Shown: positions 1 through 11,791, numbered from the stretch's first letter. The stretch is 64,000 bases of DNA from Notamacropus eugenii (GCF_028372415.1 NC_092875.1:412991239-413055238), one strand, 5' to 3'. Notes: generated from the letters alone by a model not told the origin. A program made the numbers and translations.

Positions 1-244
1 GACTCTAACAACACCTTCTAATATGTAAAAAGAGTTAGCTTTTCTTCTTTTAAACACCTTTGTTATTGTTGTCGTTGATTCATTTGAAACTCTGCTGGTG
101 ATGCTCCAAGTATGGGATACCCAGCAACACGTGTGGCAGAATGTCTAGTCATTCAAGCAACAGTCTACAGAGCTCTACCACAGTACAAGGTAGCAGTTCT
201 AGTCTAATAACTCGGGCCTGCCCTCGAATCATTGTTGCCTAGAA

Positions 245-536
245 CAGGGCTAGAACAGAATGTGTGACTCCTTTTTCTGCATTTCAGCAGCATTTGTTGG
301 TGTTGCACAGCCTGAGGGAATGCTCAGTGCAAAGTGCGCATGCTTTGTCTTCAACACCAAGGATGTAGTGAAGCTGTACTATGAAACACAGGCAAGTACT
401 GCCAGAAACACCTCAGATTCATTATGTGTTTGATTTTTAATTAATTTTTGGTTGCTATGTGTTCAGAAACTGTTTACTGTTGCCTAATTGTTCATGACCT
501 CTTATGGGGTTGTGACCCACAGTTTAAGAAGCACTG
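245..536. mobile_element. hAT-like non-autonomous DNA transposon (MITE), 292 bp
   Basis: Both flanks carry the same 8-bp word, gcctagaa (237-244 and 537-544), the target duplication length of hAT transposons. The right end read inward starts CAGTGCTTCTTAAACTGTGG, and the left end starts CAGGGCTAGAACAGAATGTG, an imperfect terminal inverted repeat. The interior has no coding potential, so it would have moved with a transposase supplied elsewhere. The end resembles the CAG(T/C)GGTTCTCAA class of amniote hAT elements (for example SPIN-like ends), but I cannot assign a named family. Confidence 0.68.
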
Positions 537-969
537 GCCTAGAACATATGAATTGTTTGACCCAGGAGTTACACATTCTTCAAGAAACTACTTGTACCAC
601 CTTTTACATTGCTTTGATTGAATAGATCCTGTCCAAAGGCATATTTTCTTTGGCAGAAGTTTAGCCAGAGGGAGAAAAAGAGATGGGCCAAAGAACACAG
701 GGTTGCTTTATTTTATGTTGAACAAGTTGAGCAGATGCAGAAGTAGGAGGACTTGAAGAAAACAGCTAGTCACCATTCCTTGCGTTTTCCTCTTCCAGTC
801 TACCTCATTCTCTCTCTCTTGTATACTCTTTCATAAATGGTCATTTCTGCATTCTTTGGCATTGTTTTGTCTTTCACCTTGTTCTTCTTATAGATTCCTT
901 CATTTATTATTTGCTAGGTTTGGTTTACAAAAATGTAGAGGAGTTTACTAGGCATGCTGAGTTTTTATG

Positions 970-1080
970 AGATAAGAATATAAGCTCTTTGAGGGCAGAT
1001 ACTATTTCATTGTTGTCTTTTTATCTCCAGGGCCTAGTAAATAGTAGGTGATTAATAAATGCTTCTTACTTGACTGAGAT
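970..1080 (+). mobile_element. LINE L2 3' end relic
   Basis: The stretch reads ataagctctttgagggcag, then a 'tatctccagggcctagtaaatagtaggtgattaataaatg' type ending. This is the conserved 3' terminus of L2 (shared with MIR). Only the last 100 bases or so are recognisable. It is ancient and non-functional. Confidence 0.6.
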
Positions 1081-1317
1081 AGGGTTCTTATTCTTATTTT
1101 TCTGATGACTTCTTATTTGATATTGAAAGGCTAGTTTTTTAAGTCTTATTCTAAGTGTGAGTTTCTCTGTATTTTTGATGTCAGAATAGTAATACTACTT
1201 TTTCCAATTATATTATTTAGTACTGAAAATGATGCGTCATGTCTTCTCCATCATACTTCTTCCAATGATGACCTTCTATGTCTTTTTTTCTGTCACGTTT
1301 TGATCATTTTGGAAGAT

Positions 1318-1400
1318 AAATCAATCAACATTTATTAAGCACTTAATATATGCCAGGTGCTGGCAGTGCCATGCTAAGTACTAGATATTGGGCTAAACAT
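1318..1400 (-). mobile_element. L2/MIR 3' tail relic, antisense
   Basis: The run 'caacatttattaagcactta' followed by 'tatgccaggtgctggcagtg' and 'ctaagtactagatattggg' is the reverse complement of the L2/MIR 3' consensus ending. It is short and diverged, with no flanking duplication. Confidence 0.5.
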
Positions 1401-3208
1401 TACCATAAATTTCATATATTATTATTATGATTATATTTTATGTTTTCTTAGAAACTTAGGTAGATCTGTGAACTCATAGACATAGATAGTCTTTCCAGTG
1501 AATCAAATTTTAATCCCTTTTACATGTTCATTTTTATGAACACATTTTTATTGATATCTTTCTTTCATATGTTATTATCCAGATGCTGCTCATGTCTTTC
1601 TGTAAGTTGTAATCAGAAGATCTATCTCTTCTGCTAGAGGCTTCCTTCTGATTCTACTTTATTTTTATTTGTGATACTTCAGTGTGTATGTGATTTCATC
1701 AATGTGGACATTCCCTTCAATTATACAGCTAGTTAGCTATCCATGCATGTTCATTCTGTACAATTTTCCATGTCTTCCTAGAAATCTATCACAGGTAAGT
1801 TTGGGGGAGTACCATTGTAATAGTATAAACCTTAGACCAGTATTTCACAAACAATTCATTTGGGGCATGGAATCCTTCTGCTGATCTGTCCAGGAATAGC
1901 ACTTTCATCTTTATATTTCCCAGTTCCTGATACAGTATCTGGTACATAATGGGCATGGAAAAAATTACTGATAAAATTTTTGATTGCTTGATTAATTTTA
2001 GAAGTATACTCAAAATATGATAGGTCCCTATTCTTTATGTCAGATTTCCACAGAATGTGAAACCATTCTAGTTGACAAGATAATAACTTTGACATATTTC
2101 GTTTTCTACTTTGTTTAGTTCATTTTCCAGAGCTATATACTCATTTGCTTTTTCTTAGTAGCTTTCAACTACCTGGAACAGCTGAATCAACATGTTTTAA
2201 TGTATTGGTTTTATTGTATTAAATTAAATATGCCATCCTTGGCCCTATTGGCTTGATTGATTTATTATTCAGGCTTTATGCTAATGCATCCCGGAGCAAT
2301 TAAAATGCATTCATTTTTAAAATACTTCATTAACTCTTATAGCAATCTGCACTTAAGGGCTACGTGCTTGTCCACAGTCTTAACAACTCTTTCTATTGGT
2401 ATCATCTAAAAAAAAAAGCTATCCTTATTATGCTGATGAATAGTTATTTTAAAAGCACGAGCAAAGAAACTTCTCTAAGACAGAGGTGACAAATGTCCAG
2501 AGGGATAACATTAGTCTCTCTCCAACTCTATTGTTTTTCTTTCTTTTTTAAAGCAAAGACATTTAATGAAATAACATAGTAATGAAAGTAACAGCAAACT
2601 ATTGCCCCCGTAACTACTGTTCATTCTTTGACAAATACATAAACCTCCAATCAGAATAGTAAACCTGCACATAGCTTACATTAGACACACATGATGAATA
2701 CAGGAGTTTATGCGTGGGGGGAGACATTGTAGAAAGTTGCTGATATGTTCTGGTGATATGAAAGACACTCTCTACTGTGCTTGCTTCTTTTGAGGCATGG
2801 CTTTCCACTTATCCTCATGAAGTTTGGTTCTCTATGACTTCACTCTAGGTTTCTTGTTTCCACATCATTGGGTCTTCAGTTGTTTGTATCTTATCAGGAT
2901 CACAGAAGGGATGCTGTGGTGAGTAAGCCCCTACCTTGCAAGAGAGAGGGTATAGCTCTAGCAACCAGTTCTTTCAGTCATTGCCACTATCTACTGGCAG
3001 GGGTGGTGGTGGATTAGTGAGGATTCTGTGTTTGAAGAACTCTTTTTTCAGTCACCTCTTTCAATCTCTTCAAGTATCCCATACTCTTCATCAAATTTCC
3101 CATGCAATTATGAAATTCCCTTTTCAGGTCTCTGGGTTAAGTAGCACCAAAAAAACTAAAATAACTCACTGGGTTGGAGCTGGGGTTTCAGAAGAGAATG
3201 CTATTTGT
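1401..3208. other. no recognisable gene or repeat
   Basis: AT-rich sequence with only short open frames that look like chance. I recognised no repeat family. The part around 2240-2480 is repeat-free and complex in composition, so it could be unique or constrained DNA, but nothing in the sequence proves that. Confidence 0.4.
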
Positions 3209-3225
3209 ACCTGCCAGTATTTCTT

Positions 3226-4030
3226 GCATCACTCTCATTTCTCTTCCCAAACTTTGCTCTACTTCTCTTCCTTGACTTTCAAAATCCTTTTTGAGCTCTT
3301 CCATGGCCTGAGACCAATTCATATTTTTCTTGGAGGCTTTGGATGCAGGAGCTTTGGCTTTGTTGTCTTCTGTTTGCATGCTTTGATCTTCCTTGTCACC
3401 AAAGTAAGATTCTAGAGTCTGATTCTTTTTATGGTTTTTGCTCATTTCCCCAGCCATTTACTTGACTTTTGAGCTCTCTGTCAAGGTAGTTGTCTGCTTC
3501 CAGTGGGTGTGGGGAGTATACTGTCAGTTGTTTGATCCTCCCACAATCTCTGGTCCTAGAGCTCCAGAAACAGTGGCTGCAGCTGCCCCTGCTGCTGCTG
3601 TGGCTGTGGTGGGTTATTCTGCCCCCTCTCCCCTCAGCTGCCCAGGGGCTGGGTCCAGAACACTCCACTCTCTTGCACTGGTCCCACAGGCTTTTTCTAC
3701 TGACCTTCCAATTCATCCTCAGTGTTTTGGGGTCCTGAAGTCTGGAAACCACACAGGTGTGAGAGATTCAATCTCCCCAAGGCCTGCTCAGGTCCTGTTT
3801 GTGCCAGCATGGCCCATGCCAGACTGTGCTCTTCTCCCAGTATGATGCAAAAGACACTTCCTGGCAACTTTCCAGGATGTCTTGGGCTGGAGATTTGCTT
3901 CACTCCATCATTCTGTGGGTTCTGCAGTTCCAGAATTTTAGACTTATTTTTTACAGATATTTGGCTGGGTTTGGGGGCAGCACTCTAGAAAGTCCATGCT
4001 GTTATTCTGCCATCTTGGCTCTGCCCCCCC
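3226..4030 (-). mobile_element. HAL1/L1 5' fragment, 3'-truncated, with 17-bp TSD
   Basis: Read on the minus strand, the insert begins at 4030 with a G-run and GCAGAGCCAAGATGGCAGAA, the L1 5' start. It runs through a GC-rich 5'UTR to an ORF1 start codon at 3457, and stops after about 77 codons. The encoded start (MAGEMSKNHKKNQTLESYFG, then MEELKKDFESQGREVEQSLG) matches the N-terminus and coiled-coil entry of the other ORF1 copies here. The word acctgccagtatttctt occurs exactly at 3209-3225 and 4031-4047, so this is a true insertion. No A-tail is present. The truncation falls at an AAGAAA in ORF1 that is also the first word of the target (minus strand), consistent with internal priming. Confidence 0.85.
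4009..4018 (-). promoter_or_regulatory. YY1-type motif at L1/HAL1 5' end
   Basis: CCAAGATGGC on the minus strand lies about 12 bases inside the 5' end of the element. In human L1 a YY1 site at this position fixes the transcription start. The same word or a one-base variant occurs at the equivalent place in the other 5'-complete copies here. Confidence 0.5.
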
Positions 4031-4084
4031 ACCTGCCAGTATTTCTTCAGAACATACTGCTGGTGGAAGGTAATGTGAGAAAGC

Positions 4085-4275
4085 GCAAAGAATGCTGAAA
4101 TTAGTTTTACATGACTTGGGGTAAATCCTAGTTTTACCACTTACTCTGATCACCTGTGCAATCTTGGATGGATCACAAAGCCTCTTTGGGCTGCATTTTC
4201 CACATCTTTCAAATGAAAGGGTTTGACTAGGTGACAGCTAAAATCCCTTCCCTGCTAGATTCTATGTTGTTTTCT
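4085..4275 (+). mobile_element. MIR/THER-type SINE relic
   Basis: The order of words is that of a core-SINE: 'gtaaatcctagttttaccac', 'ttactctgatcacctgtgca', 'cacatctttcaaatgaaagg', then 'tttgactaggtgacagctaa' and 'cccttccctgctagattcta'. The tRNA head is poorly preserved. Confidence 0.55.
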
Positions 4276-4279
4276 AGTG

Positions 4280-6505
4280 ATTCACTCATCATCATCATCA
4301 AAATAGAAAGTATTTACAAAGGAGCTCAATTTTTAAGGTAATCACAACCTAGTGCTGCTTCCTGGGAAATACTGACAAAGCTTACCTAACTATTCTTTTT
4401 TTTCCTGTGGTGCTTAATATCACAACTCATACTATATATAAAATCAGCCCAAATCTTTACAAACATAAAGCTATTTTAAATTATATTGGTTCAGCTAGAA
4501 TTTTAAATAATTTGATCATTTCAAAAAGTTCCAAAGGCTTATTTGAGAGTAATTAATAAGTCTAAGATAAATAATTTGTCCAGCTGTCAGGATAATTACT
4601 TTGAAATTCAAAGGCTCTCTCATTTATACGGAAGCATATTGTTTTCCTTCAGGCAAATAACTTTGATTTTTCTTTTTTTAAGATTAGCATCAGAGTGGTA
4701 GGCAGCATAATTTCTGGAAGGAAAATAAAAGTTCAATGTTAAAAACTGTATTGTGAGTTATTACCCAATATGTAATGGCTTTGTGTTTGCCAATAGTCAT
4801 TATACTACATACACTTAACTTTCCAGAACATTTAGAATATACTGAGTATGAAGTCTTTTCCTTAATCCTGTGAATTATGAGGCTATCTTTCAAAGAGTTA
4901 GAATCTACTCCAAATATGAAGCTTGAAAAATCTGCACTAGCTGATGACAATTTAAAATGAAATGAAAAATATTTGTAATAAAAATGATTTAAATATATGT
5001 ACAAGGTTATTTTACTATTAACTTATACGTATGTGTCATGTATCACCATGTATTATATACATGCAGGTGTAATTAGAGACATACATGCTTACATATACAT
5101 CCATATACACTAATGCAGTACAACATATGTACATATATATATACATATATACACCCACATATAAGACCTTTTTTTTTCCTTTTTGTGTATACTTTCACTT
5201 GGGCTATGAGTTCTGAATTTAGGTAGAACTTAATTTTATTTTAAAAAACAGAATTTTAACAACCAAAAAAGGTATTTTCATATAATTGGATAGTAAATTG
5301 GAAGTAGAGGATTGTGCACAAAACTGTGAATCTCTAATGCTGTATCTTGTTTTACTTTTTAAATATATCAAATATAAATTTGCACAGTCAGTTTTCACAT
5401 TAGTTGAATTTGAAAATATCTCTCTTAATCTGCATCTTGAGTAATTTAGATAGGTGTTCAAAGGACGGTTAATGAATTTAATTTAATATATATTCACAGA
5501 TAACCGGTTGTCCCCTTTCAGAAATTTAAATTTTATCCATTGTCTCACTGGGAACATTATACTTAACTGGGTCATGGTATGTTAGCACAGGTGAACTCTT
5601 TGAACCATAAGCTTTCTAAATTCATCAAGAGAAAATCTTAATTGAAAATAGCCAACCCATCATAAAGTTACGTTGTGAGAAAAATCTTTTTTGCAGAAGG
5701 ATTCAATAAGATGAATGAGACATTCAGAAACATTATTTGAATTAATTATATATCTAGGGTGAAACTTGCAAGATACTTTAATGGATCAATTATTATATTG
5801 TATTGCTATAATTCATAATTTTTAAAATGTCATCTGTAGAGTTGCCAACAGACTGATCCAGACAGTTTTATAGAGAGAAGAAGCCCTTACTGATGATTCA
5901 ATTTATTATCATTCGTCTTGGCAATCCAACTCATACAACCAATTTCACTTGTGCTTTGAGATCCTTTCTCTGAGAAACGCAAAGCCCCAGATTATCTTGT
6001 TATATGCATGTCATTAAACTAATTCTAGGGAAAAAGAGTCAATGATATGGTTGAAAATAGAGGCAAGGTCCTTCACAGCTTCCAAACCATAAATGAAATG
6101 CAAGCAGCACTATTTTCTTGTACATTGAAAGGGATGCCTCTTAAAGATTTTTCTAATCTATAGTCTTCTTTGTATAATACTGTGAGTCATACAATAATAA
6201 CGTGAATCACTCCTGCAATTACTATAAAAGCAAATATTTGTCCCATTAAATCAATTCTATACCCTTGATTAGAACTCTTATTTCATCTTGTCTCCTCAAA
6301 ATCACAACTCTACTTATATTTTAAAAACTGATGTCAAATTTTCATTAGAATAGAACTGGCTCTAGTTAATACCAGAATCAATGAAGAGATATGGAGGCAA
6401 AAATGCAGTCATGACAAGTCAATATATCTTTTAAAAAAAAGAAAAATCTATTTTAAAAATAAAAAATTGCTAGTATAGTTTTGTCATTCTGTTTTGCTTG
6501 TAAGG

Positions 6506-6549
<44 letters not shown>

Positions 6550-7229
6550 GTATAAATTTGTAATTATATTCTCTCAGTTTTGATTGCACCGGATAGGAGA
6601 CTGAAAACTGATGTATAAGATTCCGTTTTTAGACAATTATGCCTTGGTGGGTTTGGCTATGATTCAGCAGTCAGAGTAAAGTGTTATAAAACCTTGTTAT
6701 TATTATTGTTAATGTTACATTCATTTTCTTTTCTCCTACATAATTATTTCAGCTTTTTCAGCTCCACAGATCAAGCACTTGGCACAATATAGCACATTGA
6801 CAGGAGAGTTTAAAGAGAAATGAAGTTGGAGGGAGTCCTAAAACACTAGAGTTGCATTTAGATGTAAAGGCAATTATACTATGGCAACTCTTTTCACTCT
6901 TTGAACATGCTTGTAATATTTAACTGCTCTGAAAAATGACACTATATTAGAGCCTTTAAGTCAATGGAATCAGTGAATCAGGCACGAGAACTGACAAAGC
7001 ATATTCAAAATCATTTGGATGTAGGTGTCTGTGCTTAACAAAAATAATAGATTAAAAGTTAGCAAATTAGCATAAAAATATGGAATTTTTTTAAAGTTGT
7101 AGAAGAAAGAATAAGGATTTTGAATTTTGCTAACTATAAATCTAACTATAAAGAAACAAATGAACTTCTTTGAAAATGATCAATAATTTAAATAATTCAA
7201 TTCAGAATGCATATTTTAAATTCCTTCCT
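4280..7229. other. repeat-poor intergenic stretch with simple repeats
   Basis: I see almost no interspersed repeats over 3 kb. Exceptions are an alternating AT/CA patch (about 5030-5165) and a CA microsatellite (6508-6542). The remainder is complex AT-rich sequence with homeodomain-type TAATTA words (for example near 4548 and 4594) and an E-box-like CAGCTG near 4580. No open frame looks coding. The lack of old repeats could reflect constraint (distal regulatory DNA), but this is inference only. Confidence 0.4.
6507..6556. repeat. (CA)n microsatellite with TATATG edge
   Basis: About 17 uninterrupted CA units followed by an alternating TA segment. Simple tandem repeat, likely length-polymorphic. 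Confidence 0.9.
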
Positions 7230-7242
7230 AAGAAATACTGTA
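7230..7242. repeat. target-site duplication, first of three copies
   Basis: The word aagaaatactgta precedes the 5' G-run of the complete HAL1 element. The identical word is at 10010-10022, and a near copy (aagaaatattgt) is at 12012-12023 after the adjacent L1. The A-rich start fits the L1 endonuclease target. Confidence 0.85.
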
Positions 7243-7253
7243 GGGGGGCGGAG

Positions 7254-7263
7254 CCAAGATGGC
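7254..7263 (+). promoter_or_regulatory. YY1-type motif at HAL1 5' end
   Basis: CCAAGATGGC sits about 11 bases from the element's first base, as in human L1, where YY1 binding directs correct transcription initiation. It supports this being the true 5' end. Confidence 0.5.
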
Positions 7264-7914
7264 AGAGTAGAAAGACACACATACACATAGCTCCAAACCC
7301 ACAACCCATAGAACATCTATAAAAAGAAACTCACGGCGAATTCTGGAGCAGTAGAGGCCACAGAATAGTGGAGCAAAGGAGATTTCTGTTCCAGAGGGAC
7401 CTGCAAACCTCTCACAAAAGGTCTGTCATGCTGCGGACGTGGAGTCCAGCCCAGCCCTGCCATGGCCGCAGCACGGAGCAGAGCAGATGTGAGCGGGCTT
7501 CCCGGACAGGATGTCCAGCGGCAGCGCAGGTCCCTTCACCCACAGGTGACGGGGGTAGGTGAGAGGATCTTTTTGGCAGGTCGAGAGGGGAGTGGGGTGC
7601 CCCCATAACTCAAGCCCCTCGGGAGGCAGCAGTGGAGGCGGGAGCAGTCCGAAGCTCCCCAAGCAGACAGGAGCCTGGATCCATTGTTGAAGGTCTCTGC
7701 ATAAACCCCCTGAGGGAACTGAGCCTGAGAGGCGGCCCTGACCTGACCTGAGCACCTGAACTTAATATCACACTGAATAGTAGCGCCGTCCCTGTGGAAA
7801 CCATGAGGCTGGGAAGCAGCATTTGAATCTCAGACCCCAAGTGTTGGCTAGGAGGATCAAGAGGTGAGGTGGGTGTGAGGAGAATATTCAGAGGTCAAGT
7901 CACTGGCTGGGAAA

Positions 7915-9004
7915 ATGCCCAGAAAAGGGAAAAGAAATAAGACTATAGAAGGTTACTTTCTTGGTGAACAGGCATTTCCTCCCTTCCTTTCTGATGAGGA
8001 AGAACAATGCTTACCATCAGGCAAAGACAAAGAAGTCAAGGCTTCTGTGTCCCAGCCCACCCAATGGGCTCAGGCCAAGGAAAAGCTCAAAAAGAATTTT
8101 GAAAATCAAGTTAGAGAGGTGGAGGAAAAGCTGGGAAGAGAAATGAGAGACATGAAGTCAAAGCATGAACAGCAGGTCAGCACCCTGCTAAAGGAGACCC
8201 AAAAAAAATGCTGAAGAAAATAACACCTTGAAAAATAGGCTAACTCAATTGGCAAAACAGGTTCAAAAAGCCAATGAGGAGAAGAATGCTTTCAAAAGCA
8301 GAATTAGCCAAATGGAAAAGGAGATTCAAAAGCTCACTGAAGAAAATAGTTCTTTCAAAATTAGAATGGAACAGATGGAGGCTAATGACTTCATGAGAAA
8401 TGAAGAAATCACAAAACAAAACCAAAAGAATGAAAAAATGGAAGATAATGTGAAATATCTCATTGGAAAAACAATTGACCTGGAAAATAGATCCAGGAGA
8501 GACAATTTAAAAATTATGGGACTACCTGAAATCCTTGGTCAAAAAAAGAGCCTAGACATCATCTTTCATGAAATTATCAAGGAAAACTGCCCTGAGATTC
8601 TAGAACCAGAGGGCAAAATAAATATTCAAGGAATCCACAGAACACCACCTGAAAGAGATCCAAAAAGAGAAACTCCTAGGAACATTGTGGCCAAATTCCA
8701 GAGTTCCCAGGTCAAGGAGAAAATATTTCAAGCAGCTAGAAAGAAACAATTCAAGTATTGTGGAAATACAATCAGGATAACACAAGATCTAGCACCCTCT
8801 ACATTAAGGGATCGAAGGGCATGGAATAGGATATTCCAGAAATCAAAGGAACTAGGACTAAAACCAAGAATCACCTACCCAGCAAAACTGAGTATAATAC
8901 TTCAGGGGAAAAATTGGTCTTTCAATGAAATAGAGGACTTTCAAGCATTCTTGATGAAAACACCAGAGCTGAAAAGAAAATTTGACTTTCAAACACAAGA
9001 ATGA
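7915..9004 (+). pseudogene. HAL1/L1 ORF1 (RNA-binding chaperone), one frameshift
   Basis: L1 ORF1 protein is a trimeric coiled-coil RNA-binding protein that coats L1 RNA in cytoplasmic particles. Here the N-terminus reads MPRKGKRNKTIEGYFLGEQ. A heptad-rich coiled coil follows (about residues 55-165). Next is an RRM core with LENRSRRDNLKIMGLPE (about 193-210), and a C-terminal domain with QAARKKQFKYCGNTIRITQD and RITYPAKLSIILQGK. About 362 residues in total, similar to human ORF1p (338). The frame breaks near 8201-8208, where this copy has eight A against seven in the 30-32 kb copy, a homopolymer slip. The start is chosen because all copies share GGGAAAATG before MPK/MPR. Otherwise the frame is open to the stop at 9002-9004. 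Confidence 0.85.
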
Positions 9005-9138
9005 AGAGAACCATGAAAAGGTGAACAGCAAAGTGAAGTCATAAGGGACTTACTAAAGTTGAACTGTTTACATTCCTACATGGAAAGACAATATTTGTAA
9101 CTCTTAAAACTTTTCAGTATCTGGGTACTGGGTAGGAT

Positions 9139-9175
9139 TACACACACACACATGCACACACGCACACACACATAG
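9139..9175 (+). repeat. CA-rich microsatellite inside HAL1 3'UTR
   Basis: Interrupted CA repeat about 135 bases past the ORF1 stop. The minus-strand copies have a corresponding GT tract (12309-12340; 30699-30733), so the repeat was part of the source element and was spread with it. Confidence 0.8.
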
Positions 9176-10009
9176 AGACAGAATGCACAGAGTGAATTGA
9201 AGAGGATGGGATCATATCTTAAAAAAATGAAATCAAGCAGTGAGAGAGAAATATATTGGGAGGATAAAGAGAGAAATGGAATGGGGCAAATTATCTCTCA
9301 TAAAAGAGGCAAGCAAAAGACTTATTAGTGGAGGGATAAAGGGGGAGGGGAGAGAAAAACATGAAGTTTACTCTCATCACATTCCACTAAAGGAAAGAAT
9401 AAAATGCACACTCATTTTGGTATGAAAACCTATCTTACAATACAAGAAAGTGGGGGATAAGGGGATAAGCAGGGTGGGGGGGATGATGGAAGGGAGGGCA
9501 TGGGGAGGAGGGAGCAATTTGAGGTTGACACTCATGGGGAGGGACAGGATCAAAAGAGAATAGAAGTAATGGGGGACAGGATAGGATGGAGGGAAATATA
9601 GTTAGTCTTATACAGCACGACTATTATGGAAGTCATTTGCAAAACTACACAGATTTGGTCTATATTGAATTGCTTGCCTTCCAAAGGGAAGGGTTGGGGA
9701 GGGAGGGAGGAAGAGAAGTTGGAACTCAAAGTGTTAGGAACAACTGTCGAGTAATGTTCTTGCCACTAGGAAATAAGAAATACAGGTAAAGGGGTATAGA
9801 AAGTTATCTGGCCCTACAGGACAAAAGAGAAGATGGAGACAAGAGCAGAGAGGGATGATAGAAGAGAGAGCAGATTGGTCATAGGGGCAATTAGAATGCT
9901 TGGTGTTTGGGGGGTGAGGGAATAAAAGCGGAGAAAATTTGGAACCCAAAATTTTGTTAAAATGAATGTCAAATAAATAAATAAATAAATAAATAAACTT
10001 AAAAAAAAA

Positions 10010-10022
10010 AAGAAATACTGTA
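10010..10022. repeat. target-site duplication, second copy, shared by HAL1 and L1
   Basis: aagaaatactgta is the 3' duplication of the HAL1 element and also lies directly before the 5' truncation point of the following L1, so it appears to serve both insertions. Confidence 0.75.
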
Positions 10023-11759
10023 ACAACTTTAGCAAAGTTGCAGGATATAAAATGAATGCACATAAATCATTGGGATTTCTTGATATTACTAAGAAAGTCA
10101 AACACACAAAAGAGAAAGAGAAATTCCATTTAAAGCTACTGTAGATATTACAAAATATTTGGGAGTTTACCTGCCAAAGCAAACCTAGGAACGATATGAA
10201 TACGATTACATAATACTTCTCACACAAATAAAGTCAGATCTACGTAACTGGAAAAACATGAGTTGCTCAGGGGTAGGCCAAGCTAATATAATAAAAATGA
10301 CACTTTTACCCAAATTAATTTGCTTATTCAGTACCACATCGATCAAACTACCAAGAAAATATTTCATAGAGCTAGAAAAAAAAATAATATCAAAATTAAT
10401 CTGGGAGAACAAAAGGTTCAGAATATCAAGAAAATCAATGAAAAGAAATGCTAGGAAATGTGGCCAGATCTTAAATTGTATGATAAAGAAGCAACCATCA
10501 AAGCTACTTGGAACTGGCTAAGGAATAGAGTGGTGGATCAGTGTAATAGAGGAGGCACACAAGACACAGTAGTCAATGACTATATTAATCTACTGTTTGA
10601 TAAACCCAAAGACCCCAGCTTCTGAGATAAGAACTTACTATTTGACAAAAACCTCTAGGAAAACTGGAAAATAGTATGGCAGAAACTGGGCATGGACCAA
10701 CATATTATCCTGTATACCAAAGTAAAGTCCAAATGGGTACGTGATTTAGATATAAAGACTGATATTATAAGCAAATTAGAAGAGCAAGGAGCAGTTTTCC
10801 TTTCAGAGTTATGGAGAATGGAGAAATTTATGCCCAAACAAGACATAGAGAATTTGATTACATTAAATTGAAAAGGGTTTGCATAAAGATGCAACCAAGA
10901 TTAGGAGGGCATCATTAAATTGGAAAAGAATTTTTACAGGCAGTGTCTCTCATAAAAGCTCATTTCTAAAATATATAGAGAACTGAGTCAAATTTATAAG
11001 AATACAAATCATTTCTCCAGTTCATAAATGGTCAAAGGTATGAACAGGCAGCTTTCAGAGGAAGAAATTAAAGCTATCTATAGAAATATAGAAAAAAATG
11101 GTATAAATCACTATTGATTAGAGAGATGCAAATCAAAACAACTCTGAGATACCCCATAATACCTAACAGATTGACTATCACAACAAAACAGGAAATGATA
11201 AATACTGGAGAACATGTGGGAAAATTGGAACACTAATGCTTTTTTGGTGGAGTTATGAACTGATCCAATCATTCTGGAAAGCAATTTGGAACTGTGACCA
11301 AAGGACTATAAAACTGTACATACCCTTTGACTCAGCAATACCGCTTCTAGGGCTGTATCCCAAGGAGATCATTAAAATGGGAAAAAGACCCACATATAAA
11401 AAAATATTTATAGCAGCTCTTTTTGTGGTGGTCAAGAACTGGAATTTGAAGGAATACCAATCAATTGCGGAATGGTTGATCAAGTTGTAGCATATGAATG
11501 TAATGGAATACTATTGTGCTATATGAAATGATGAGAAGGTGGACTTCAGAGAAACCTGGAAAGACTTATATGAACTGATTCTCAGTGAAATGAGCAGAAC
11601 CAGGAGAACATTGTACACAGTAACAACCACACTGTGTGATGACTGGATTGATAGACTTAGCTCTTCCCAGTAATGCAAGGATCTAAAACAACTCCAAAAG
11701 ACCACGATGGAAAATGCCATCCACATGAAGTCTGAATGCAGATGGAAGCATACTATTTG

Positions 11760-11791
<32 letters not shown>

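Larger units (their letters stand above)
7243..10009 (+). mobile_element. HAL1: complete HAL1-type (ORF1-only L1) retrotransposon
   Basis: The element runs from GGGGGGCGGAGCCAAGATGG at its 5' end to a (TAAA)n plus poly-A tail (9970-10009). It is flanked by exact 13-bp duplications. Order: GC-rich 5'UTR of about 670 bp, ORF1 (7915-9004), then about 1 kb of purine-rich 3'UTR holding a CA microsatellite (9139-9175) and an L1-like 3' module near 9660-9720. There is no endonuclease or reverse transcriptase, so it is not an internally truncated insertion but an ORF1-only type, as in mammalian half-L1 families. It would have depended on L1 ORF2 protein in trans. An active source would need an intact ORF1; this copy has a frameshift. 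Confidence is high for structure, lower for the exact family name. Confidence 0.88.

Noticed and set aside
2936-3415. 159-codon plus-strand frame and the GC-rich frames at 3438-4098
   Set aside because: They overlap, on the opposite strand, the ORF1 start and 5'UTR of the 3.2-4.0 kb element or cross its boundary. Chance frames in a retrotransposon.
7368-7840. GC-rich open frames on both strands near 7.4-7.8 kb as a CpG-island gene
   Set aside because: This is the HAL1 5'UTR. Equivalent frames appear in the UTRs of the other copies and differ among them.
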